Of a DNA stretch of 64,000 nt, positions 55,041-64,000 are shown piece by piece. Under the pieces are notes generated by a model. That model did no database searches. It saw only the letters and a program-made list of their open reading frames with translations, and was not told where the DNA came from. Numbering within the stretch: the first letter of the stretch is position 1; the number at the start of each line of letters is the position of its first letter. This stretch comes from Benincasa hispida (Eukaryota; Streptophyta; Magnoliopsida; Cucurbitales; Cucurbitaceae): assembly GCF_009727055.1 (NCBI RefSeq), contig NC_052353.1:46993326-47057325 (forward strand), in the 5' to 3' direction. Made by a program: the position numbers and the translations under genes.

Positions 55041-55170
55041 TCGAGTGTTCGTGATCATTTCAACCAAAGGATAGCTTCAATTTTGAGTTTCTTCAAAGAT
55101 TGCATGCTTTAATCTTTAAATTTAATGAAATTAGGATGCTTAAGATCTTAATTACTTCCGCTTGTACGCT
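55041..55170 (+). repeat. LTR 3' end fragment (~130 bp)
   Basis: 'attgcatgctttaatctt', 'taggatgcttaagatc' and 'acttccgcttgtacgc' correspond to the last ~120 bp of Angela-like LTRs (compare 24970-25040). The junction with the RT fragment is abrupt. 55171-55280 after it is unassigned. Confidence 0.65.
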
Positions 55171-58011
55171 TTTAACTCTTTCGCATAAACCATTAACTAC
55201 CTTCATTTTTTTCTTATAAGCACAACCTTTCATTTTCAACCCTAATAACCCCGCCTTAATTAGTCTGCCTCAAGGAAGAATATAGTTGGTCCAATTGATT
55301 ATAGCGATCTTATCCATTTCTAGAGTTTGTTATGTTATTTTCCCATGCAAACACCTTCCTAAGGGGGACACTTCCAGAGCACCATGAGACCGAGCATGGA
55401 AATGACATTCCAAACCAATGAAGAAGACCGTAAGATGTGTTGACACATGTTCTTTTCCCACTTACTATAAATACTTTCTTTATTCACCTCGATATTGACC
55501 CATGCAAATACCTTCCTAAGGGAGGATGCGCCAAATGCACCACGAGGGCAAGACGAATATCACCTTGTGAACTGGTAGGGAGAACGTGGGTAGATGACAT
55601 ATCACATATATTTTTTTTCCTTCCACTAAGTGTTCTGCAAAAATAGGTTTATTAACTTAGAAAAAATCCGGCTAATTAATTTTAATTAATTCCTTTATTA
55701 ATTTTCTCAATATATCCTTTATTAGTTTTCTCAATACAACATTTATATTGAATATTTTGACAATATGTGATTTCATTTATTAAGCTCTTTAATGAATTAA
55801 ATATTTATAACATGATGCATGAGTATGCTAATAAAATCATGCAATTATAAATAAAATAACACTTATATTAAATATGATGCATGAAAATGTTTATCCTAAG
55901 GTGGGATTTTAAATCTATATGACATACATTATGCAGTAAAAATTCATCCATTAATTTATACATACATCAAATTCATAATAAATTAAATAGAAAATATTGG
56001 ACCAAATTTTGACACCCTAAAAATTAATTAAATTAATACAACTAATTTATATTAATCTAATTAATAAAAATAAATAAAAGTACAAGAAATAAAGGAAATT
56101 TGTTGCAATCACCAAAGAGTGGACTTGGACTCACAACCGCTAGACTCCTCACGCGCGCTTGTGAAGCTCGGAGCATTGCAATGCTGGGGGGTAGCATTGC
56201 ACCTTACAGATATTGTCCGCCTCGCCTCGTCTCCCAACGTCACGACCTTGTAGTCCAAAAACCTCCCTTTTGTTGCGTTTTGCTTTGAACTTGAACTGAA
56301 AACTATTTTTTTCGATTCTCTTTAGCAACTCTTGCTACTTAATCGACACGGACTTACATACAAAACTTAAATTGTAAACCCCGTACTCCATTTTTCCTAC
56401 ATAAGTGAGTAACAAGCATGCTAAGTAAAGTTGTGAAAGGAGGTAAAGAAAGTAGGATGATGGAGGAAGAAAATTCTAAGTGTTAGAAATACTTAGTCAT
56501 GGGTGACTTTTAGGTAGTCTAACAATTGAAAATTGGCTAAGTATAGAAGCCAAATGTAGGCATGCGTTGATGGAGAAGTGTGGACGCATGAGGTTGCGTG
56601 TGTAGCGACCAAGGCTTGTAAAGGCTAAATGTTGAAGGCAAGGATAAGCTATGTGTTGGTACTAAGGATGAATGCATGAGTTGAAAGGCATGATGCGTTG
56701 ATAAGGCTTCTGGCAGCCAAGGGGCATGCGAGGGTATTTGGGCATTAAAGATGCACGCATTGGATGATCGTGTAGCAAATAAGCAGAGCTACACAATGAG
56801 GTAGGGGATTGTATACCAGATTAGCGGCGCTACGCGATGAGATAGGCGATTGTGTAACAAATGCATGGAGCTAAGCAATGCGTTAGGCGATCGTGCGGTA
56901 AAGTGCGACGCTAGACGATACGAAGGGTCGCGCTAAACGATAGCACTATGCGTTGGACGATAGCATTAAGTGATGGGGCGTTGGCACTGCACGATCGACA
57001 TCAGTGCTAGATGATGAGCTGCACGACAAGCGCTAGACGATAGGCGCTGGGTGTTGGGTGCTAGACGATAGAGTATGCGATGTGCACAAGGCATTGAAAC
57101 TCGATGCACGCTAAAGTTATGCTATGAAGCGAAGGCCTAACGCTTGGTTGGTATGATAAGACTAAGCTATGCATGGGCTAGGACATGTGTTGGCTTATGA
57201 GTATGTGACCAAAGGAGGGACGCAATTGCCTCTAAGTGAGCTATGCATTAGCCAGATTGGGCAATGCATTGTGGATGAGGCATGCGGCCATGTGGTTGCA
57301 AGCGTTGGCTTGGGAGATGACCCTTGCATTGATAACCATGAGGAAAGGATCATCTTAGTGATTGATCAGCTAAGCCAGCTATCATACTCAGGTTTGATAG
57401 TATCCCTTAAGGATGAGGTGGCATCTTGATGTTAAAAGGAGAACATGCAGCTGCTAGTTTAAAAGGGGAAGCACGAATTCAAAGAGAGGTCTGGAGAAAT
57501 TTACTCGACCAAATGGAGTAATTTCAGAGCCATTCAAACCCTGAGTGTGTCTAGTTTCTGAGGTTGAAATGCTGAAAGAAAATTCTAGTGGAACTGAGCT
57601 GGAGAGTGAAGAATCCGACTGAAGGTCGAATTCTCGGGTAAGTTTGGGCCAGCCTACATGATCTAAGGATTCCGACTTAACTACGAGGAATTCGGAACTG
57701 AAATTTTAAGGAAGGCTTGATAAGACATTTTAGAGAATCTTTGTAGAAGGAAATTTCTTAAGAAAAGGCCTGGAAAATGAGTTATTAAAATTATAAGTTA
57801 AATCTGGAATCTTGAACAAGCAGACAGTTGCTTGGGTTGAACAAGCAAGCAGCTTGAAGGGCTTGACGATGATGCTGAGTGCATGCGTTCAAGGCTGAAT
57901 TGGTGCAAGGACACGCTGGGAAGCATTAGACCATACAACGCATATTGAAGCCGTAAGTGCAAGTGTTGTGTGGGCATTAGATCCTGTAGGCGGGCGCACA
58001 AGGTATTAGGT

Positions 58012-58603
58012 GTAAGGATTTGGCTAGGTGTTCAACGCACAGTAAGCATACATAAAAAGGATTGCCAAAGACTGTGAGTGACTTTAAATGCTTTAAATGT
58101 TTTAAATAAATTGCTAATGCTTATGAATGTCTAGCAATGCATGTTACTGAAAGCTATTTATGACAANAGCGCAAACTAGATGAACGCATGGGTCATGCGT
58201 TGATATGCCATAAGAAGGGCACATGAGCTAAACGATGGGCGCAACCAGACGAACGCATGGGGCATGCGTCGATGTGCCACGAGATGGGCACATGAGCTAA
58301 ATGATGGGCGCAAATGTTGCTATGCGATGGGCAGTAGGCGTGGGCTGAAAGCTTGGTCGCATAGGAGGCTTGAACGCCTAAAGCAAGGCATGGACGCAAG
58401 CCATGGATGCATGGTAATGAAGTTGTTGCCTAGTCAAGTTAAGACCTAAGAATTTGGCTAAGTGATCAATGCATAGTGAGCATATACATGAATAGGATTA
58501 CCAAAGTCTGTGAGTGACTTTAAATGCTTTAAATGTTTTAAATAAATTGCTAATGCTTATGAATGTCTAGCAATGCATGTTACTGAAAGCTATTTATGAC
58601 AAC
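58012..58603 (+). repeat. Duplicated block in S3, 436 bp apart
   Basis: 58012-58166 and 58448-58602 share 'ttggctaggtg'/'ttggctaagtg' starts. From 'ctgtgagtgactttaaatg' on they are identical for about 94 bases (58072-58165 and 58508-58601). The undetermined base N at 58167 lies just after the end of the first copy. Confidence 0.9.
58169..58307 (+). repeat. ~70-bp tandem pair in S3
   Basis: 'gcgcaaactagatgaacgc' at 58169 and 'gcgcaaccagacgaacgc' at 58239, each followed by 'gcatggg', 'catgcgt', 'gggcacatgagctaaa' and 'gatgg'. A third unit starts ('gcgcaaatg') and breaks off. Confidence 0.9.
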
Positions 58604-58751
58604 TATTCTCAAATAGTTTCCAAGCAACGCATCTCACATTAATATTATGTTTATGCTATGCTTTTCAATGAATATGAGGATGCATTAGTATAGAATGCTT
58701 TTAGGCAACTAAGTCATTAAGAGATAAAGAATATGCAAGTTCAATATGAGT

Positions 58752-59000
58752 AGCTTAGTACTGAAGAACTAGATGAGAAGGTATTGAAGCTCAGTCCTAG
58801 ATTTGAATAGCTAAGTACTGAAGGAATAGATGAGAAGGTATTGAAGCTCAATCCTTGATTTGAATAGCTCAGTACTGAAGAACTAGATGAGAAGGAACTG
58901 AAGCTTAGTCTTAGATTTGAATAGCTCGATACTGAAGGACACCGAGAAGGTATCCGAGCAACTCGACACTGAAGGACACGAAGAAGGCATCTGAGCAGTA
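58752..59000 (+). repeat. 57-bp tandem repeats in S3
   Basis: Three units at 58752, 58809 and 58866 ('gtactgaagaactagatgag', 'attgaagctcagtcc', 'agatttgaatagct'), followed by two shorter related units with 'ctcgatactgaaggacac' and 'ctcgacactgaaggacac'. Confidence 0.9.
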
Positions 59001-59962
59001 GTACCTAAGGTATGACGGTACTTAAACTAGAATCACATGAATGTAAGAAAAATTGTTATTGGTAGTGTTAAGATCACTCCACACTAACTATGAATTGACG
59101 TTGAGGAATTGAGTAAACACAACTAAGGATATAAATATATTTTTAGGAAGTGAACAAAAGGGTTCCTTCCCAGTTAAGTAGTAATGTAGTTAAGCATGAT
59201 AAACAGTGAGCAAAAGGGCCACTCTAGACTAATAGACTAAGGCATAGTCCAGTAAAGCATGAAATATGCTATATGATGTTAATGATGACATGAATAATAG
59301 TTGCCAAGTTTATGTTTTCAGTTAAAGCTTTCAGTTCTAATATCAGATTTATGTATGAAAGTTATGCTTTAAATGTTAGTCACTCTGGGCTTCTAGTTCA
59401 TGTTTTCAAATGTTTTCCTTTCAGGTAGCGGTCAATTCCCAAAAGACTTCTCTGCTACTGCTCTGCCACTCAAAGAGTCAAGTTGAAGGAAGCTTAATTG
59501 AAGACCTGTATTAGTTAGTACACATGTGTCTATCAGATAGGAACTAGTATTCTAGATGGGGCTCGCTAAATTGTAATATTCATGTATAAACAATGCTATG
59601 AAACCCTGTAATGTAAATGTGTTAAGTTCTGAGTTAATTTGTTCAATATATTGATGAAATGTACGTATTCAGGGTTTGAGCAAATATAACAGGTTAGATA
59701 GGCACTAAGTGCCAGCAAAAGGGTTGGTAATTGCTGCAGTCACCACTCCATCTAGGTTAAGAGGGTAATCTGGAGCAGGGTGTGACATAAATGCCCAAAA
59801 AATAATGGACCCTTACATTTTAATTACATTAAAACGTTAAGCTCAGTGCCAAAAATTGTAAACATCCAATACTGCAAACTTCATATTCAAAATGCAGATT
59901 AAAACCCACATGTCTACACTGATTTTTTGTTTCAAAAATATGAAAAACAAAAATACAAGCAT

Positions 59963-59976
59963 TGGCTCTGATACCA
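59963..59976 (-). other. Element J primer-binding site
   Basis: TGGCTCTGATACCA on the + strand; the coding strand reads TGGTATCAGAGCCA, an exact match to the initiator tRNA-Met site and the best preserved one in the window. Confidence 0.92.
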
Positions 59977-59978
59977 AT

Positions 59979-61784
59979 AGAAGGGTATCGAATTCCTGTA
60001 GAAGCGTGAGATCATCTTGCATTTAGTTTTTCCATTTAATAGAAACAAAATCACAACAGTCCACACAAAAACAATAGAGAATAAACATCATATTCAACAT
60101 GTTATTAAAGATGGAGAAAACGGAAAACGTAGCTCACCTTTGTTGAATCCCAAACTTCTAAAAAATTCACTTTCTTTGATCACAAACACCTTTCCACGAT
60201 CAAGGACACCACCGTAAGAATAACCTTTTTATTCTCTAGGATTTCGAGGATTGGTTAAGTGGTCTCCAACACTTGGAAGAGGAAGAATTGGAGAGAAACT
60301 GATGAGAGAGTAGAGAGGAATTTAGTGTGGAGGCTAGGTATTTTTGCATAATGAAATCCTTACCCTAAATGGGCAATAAGGATATATATATAGAGAGAGA
60401 GGAGTTAACCCTTTCACCAAGTATTTCCTTATCTATGCTTTGTACTAATTAATTAAATAACCCTTATTTAACTAATTAGAACACTAATTAAGTAAAAATA
60501 TATTAAATCCTATTTAATATACATAGTTAATTAATTAACATATAAATGTCATATATTTATATGTATCCACCTCTCAAACATTATAATTAATTAACTCTTC
60601 ATGAATCTAATTCATTTGAATTTAATGTTTGAATCTCATTCAAATATTTCTCTCTTACATAATTTAGATTATAGATCACATCGATAATTAACCATTATAT
60701 ATTAATCTTTCTAATATAAAATTCCCTCAATTGGTTCGAACAATTCAAATAATTTCAAATTAATGTTCTTTTGAGCTAACAAAGGAACCTTATGGATCTA
60801 CAAATTAAAAGCTCCAATGATATGAGATTAATTAATTAAACTCTTTAATTAAATTAGTCAATATCATTAACTACCGGTTATTCCACTAAAGACTGATAGC
60901 TACACTCTTCACACTGCAGATATATTTCTGTGTCTATGGATATAACTAATCAATAGAGAATCAACCCTTCAAAAACTTTTCATAACTACAAAAGGGTCAA
61001 ATTATCGTTTGACCCTTGCAGTTACATTTAACTCCTTAAGTACCACGGATTCCTCTAATGAACAAATAGTTTATAGTACAACTACAAACTAACACCTCTC
61101 GGGCTAGTGAGAGATTAGGGCCTCATTATTTAAGACCCGAAATCAGCTATTAAGGGAACAATTTATCTACTTTTTCTAAGATCGGGAAGGAGTGAATTCC
61201 ATTTTGCGTAGTTGTGTTCCCAGCTCCTTACTCACACAAATCTTCAAAATGGTAGCTTTGGTTAGTCGACTAATATAGGCACTCTCACCCATATAGATCA
61301 AAGGATTTCCTTCATAAAATGAGTTCAGAACTCACACAAGATTAAGGTCAAGTCACCTATGGTCATCCTAGTGAAATGTTATTCTCTTCCAGTAACGGTT
61401 ATATAGAGAGACTATTCATTTTCTGGTCTAGTTTTATTCAAACTCTTTGTATAGAATACCTCCGCTCACATGTTTTTACATGAACGATCAGGATCAGATC
61501 ATTTGTAGCACTTTACAACAACTGTAACAACTATAAAGCGGGTTGCATTCATAGTATCACTAGGATAAGATACCCAACCTTATCCATCTACTACAAATCA
61601 TTTAGGTTATTACTTGAACATGATCCACCTGTATGTCAACTGCATATATGTTTTAAGTTTCATAAAATAACATGGATCTTAATTAATGTAGTGTAAATAT
61701 TAATAAAATAACTCTTATTTTATCAAATATGATTTGTATTTACAAACTACAAGATACGTGATATTTAGGATACCAAATCCAACA
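59979..61784 (-). repeat. Element J 5' LTR (1806 bp)
   Basis: From 'agaagggtatcgaattcc' next to the primer site to the start TGTTGGATTTGGTATCC at 61784. Family landmarks are present ('ctctcgggctagtgagag', 'gttcccagctccttactc', 'gatacccaaccttatcc'). Its 3' end shows where the second-subfamily LTRs at 26062 and 28519 should end. Confidence 0.88.
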
Positions 61785-63069
61785 AATATGGGATATACTT
61801 GTATATTGTGCTGGAAATCATTTGTTTGGAGTAATCTTTTATTGAGGCTCTGCCTTGTGTTCTATTGAAGTTATCACATTTCATGAAAAAAATCAGTTAG
61901 CAAGCAAGAAAATGCATATGATTTCACCCATTTGTCGTTACTGACTCTATTATTGACTTACTGCTATTGACTTATCGCTATCAAATTATCAACTTACCAA
62001 CTTACAGATATCAACTTACTGCTATTAAACAATAGGGACAGGACGAAATGTCAATCGACGGACAAACGGACCAATGGATGATATTATTGTCGATAAGTAT
62101 ATTTAGATCATAAAATAAATCAAGTCATGACGATAATAGTGATGATAAACGAAAGGATTACTAACTGATCATTTATGAACAAAGTAATGACATCTTTTTA
62201 ATATTAGAGAAGTAATGACAACAAACAGGCAAGTTCGGAATTGAAATTAGTCAGTAGGGACGTATACATTAACCGTAACCATAAATATAGTTGTTTGAAC
62301 AGGTAATTGAAGACAACTGCAACATAAATCGAAGTAAAGAAACAAGTTTAATGGCAGAAAATGTTCAACATACAGATGGGCGAGGGAACAAATTACTCCA
62401 AGGAACCTTAAAAATGGAAGTACATAGTTGAAGCTCGACGAAGCGAAGAGGAATTAGTCTCAAACAATGGATAGATTGTTTGAAATTCTCGTCAATGGGC
62501 ATGTTATCGATCAAAAAACATTTGATGAGGGTAGTTTAGTCTTTTTAATTTACGTTTCAATTAATAGTGTGAAATAAACCGCCTCAATAACGGTGACACT
62601 GCTTTTAAAAAAGTTGATAAGTAAAGAGCAACAAACACAATAAAATCATTTGATCTTCGGATCCACTAATTGATGGTCCAATTAGAATCAACCCAAATTA
62701 CACCATTTTTCATTCACTCGAAGTATACGTGGCCTTAATGACATTTGTGAAATGTAAAAAAAAATGCTTACGATGATGGATAATTATTTATTTCATACCC
62801 ATCGTTGCATCTATATTTCCACCCTTTTTGATACAAAATACGTGCAAACATAAATATGAACCTTTATATATTAATAAAGTTGGTAACCTCGTATAAGGAA
62901 ATTATATACAAGAAAAGTAGTAACAATACTTTGGTTAAGTTATTTACTAAGGAACTAAATACAATTAAATGTTTCCAAAAAAGTTTTAACACCATCTCAA
63001 CAAAAACACACATATATAAATTAATTTTCTTGGTGGTTTTTGAACAAATGAATTTATTCAATACCTAGT
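61785..63069. other. No recognised feature
   Basis: A+T-rich sequence with no convincing frame or element end. 61935-62035 has loose tandem copies of 'gacttactgctatt' and 'caacttac'. Two short overlapping frames near 62860-63065 on opposite strands are low-complexity and not called. Confidence 0.55.
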
Positions 63070-64000
63070 AAATGAAAAACATTCATTTTAAACAAAACAC
63101 AATACATCAGAGTTTTATAATGAAGGAAAACGATCACGAGGATTTCCATGAGTAGCAGAAAGATCATTCAAAATTAAAATCATGTATAAACATTACAAAT
63201 TACAGTAAAAAAATAGAAACAAATGGTTATGCATTCATTACAGAAATTACAACATGATACAACAAAAATCAAGGGAAAATCTACACACATTTGTAGACTC
63301 TCCAGCGCCAAGCTCCTTGATCACGAACGCTCGAACACAACAACCTCCAACGCTCATCTATCACGATCGCTACACTACACGAATACTACGCACTCGAACT
63401 CAGTGATTGCCTCGGTCACGAACACCCCAACAACATGAACGACCTCCACAGAACCTTGACGGTGTCGAGTTGAGTATGACACCACCAAGAAGGCTACCTT
63501 GGTATTCTTGGTGTGAGAATCCAGAACGTGGGCTCTGTGTGGACTTGGTTTGAGGCAGAAGACGGAGGAATCAGCAATCGTGTAAACAATTGAGCAAGTG
63601 GGAGAAGACAAAACCTATCATATACGTCAATGCCCGATCGTTTAACAAAAGGTCAGCGATCGTTTAGCTCATCGCTTAGCTGCGTGTCTGTCACCTGCAA
63701 AAACTACGTGTCGTTTACCTTTGTCAAGTTGTCGCTTAGTAAATCCTATTTACTTGACAACTTCCGTGAGATTCTTTTTTCGAGAGAGAAAATCTCAAAA
63801 TCAAATTTTCAAAACTTACTAAAATTAGGAAAACAATTTTTCTTTTATCTCACAGTTACTATGAAACCACCAATAACCTCCCACTCAACTGGTTATTAGA
63901 GAAAAAGATTTAATTATTAAATAATTAATATTATTATAAATATAAATGATAACCAACTTATCATACTATATTTATAACCTATAGTTTTATTATTTTATCT
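63070..64000 (-). repeat. Probable copia-type LTR, partial
   Basis: A unique, less A+T-rich stretch. On the minus strand it reads like an LTR R-U5 region: 'cgatcgtttagc' repeats near 63640-63690, 'aataccaaggtagccttc' near 63500, 'gcgctggagagtctac' near 63300, 'atgaatgcataacc' near 63225 and 'atcctcgtgatcgttttcc' near 63135. There is no polypurine tract, primer site or second copy in the window to prove it. The frames here (63223-63438, 63375-63611, 63630-63899) have no recognisable domains. Confidence 0.4.

Larger units (their letters stand above)
56373..59787 (+). mobile_element. S3: solo LTR, probably Ty3/gypsy (3415 bp), rich in internal repeats
   Basis: Flanked by TAAAT (56368-56372 and 59788-59792). 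Starts TGTAAACCCCGTACTCC and ends CAGGGTGTGACA; such ends are common in plant chromovirus LTRs. The interior has a G+C-rich 'gcgatgggcg'-like part (56580-57100 and 58170-58400), a 436-bp-spaced duplication, a 70-bp tandem pair, and 57-bp repeats. No coding domains, so solo LTR fits best. Its start resembles the minus-strand start of S2. A non-autonomous element cannot be excluded. Confidence 0.82.
55280..61784 (-). mobile_element. Element J: Angela-like copia, leader and 5' LTR only
   Basis: Minus strand: 5' LTR 61784-59979, primer site 59976-59963, leader 59962-59788 and, across solo LTR S3, 56372-55280. Gag and pol are missing; the left part meets unassigned sequence near 55280. The leader shows the family blocks ('cccatgcaaacaccttcc' twice, 'gtgttgacacatgttc', the G+C-rich 'cattgcaatgctgggg'). 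Confidence 0.82.

Noticed and set aside
57169..57429. 86-codon plus-strand frame inside S3
   Set aside because: Ordinary-looking translation, but no recognised domain, and it lies inside a repeat-rich solo LTR.
63223..63899. Three short frames near the right edge as possible genes
   Set aside because: No domain; the sequence reads better as an LTR, though that call is itself weak.
1..64000. Intact host genes, tRNA or rRNA genes
   Set aside because: Looked for multi-exon coding text and cloverleaf-like signals; all long coding traces are retrotransposon pol or gag, and the only tRNA-like strings are primer sites.

Overview
This window is plant nuclear DNA built almost entirely of dead LTR retrotransposons. 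I found no intact host gene, tRNA or rRNA gene. The long, degenerate Ty1/copia copies match the Angela/BARE-like type: LTRs of 1.8-2.0 kb, a primer site copied from initiator tRNA-Met, a leader of 1.3-2 kb, and domain order gag-PR-IN-RT-RNaseH. A short insert of plastid ycf2 shows the host is a plant. The repeat style suggests a eudicot, perhaps a cucurbit, and a pericentromeric or other gene-poor region; that part is inference.

Layout. 1-220 is an LTR end. 221-21277 is a nest four levels deep: + strand element A is split inside gag by + strand element B (1709-17358, duplication TCCTC). B holds - strand element C (about 6022-15676). C's 5' LTR holds solo LTR S1 (13520-15361, duplication GAGCC). 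21278-25059 is a head-to-head pair of LTRs forming a palindrome. 25080-28519 holds two more LTRs, a poly-G tract and an unrecognised ORF remnant. 28520-29900 is the LTR end, primer site and leader of a Ty3/gypsy Tat/Ogre-like element (tRNA-Arg primer). 29900-32340 has no recognised gene. 32366-34004 is a minisatellite of about 44-bp monomers in 88-bp dimers.

34035-41681 is - strand element E with duplication GACAA, the best preserved copy. 43059-43241 is the ycf2 fragment. 43243-53870 is - strand element F, interrupted by a gypsy-type solo LTR S2 (45486-47621, duplication ACATT) and by a SIRE-like copia remnant G (49570-52175, duplication ATCAA). 53872-55036 is a + strand RT fragment (H). 55280-61784 is - strand element J, with its leader split by a 3.4-kb gypsy-type solo LTR S3 (56373-59787, duplication TAAAT). 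61785-64000 ends in what looks like another copia LTR.

Function. None of the pol genes looks active: each has frameshifts, stops, changed YVDD boxes or lost catalytic residues. The most informative points are the duplications that prove the nesting order, two copies (C and E) that lack most of gag yet keep an open gag-start-to-protease reading frame, repeated loss of the primer site, and a hairpin kept in many diverged LTRs.
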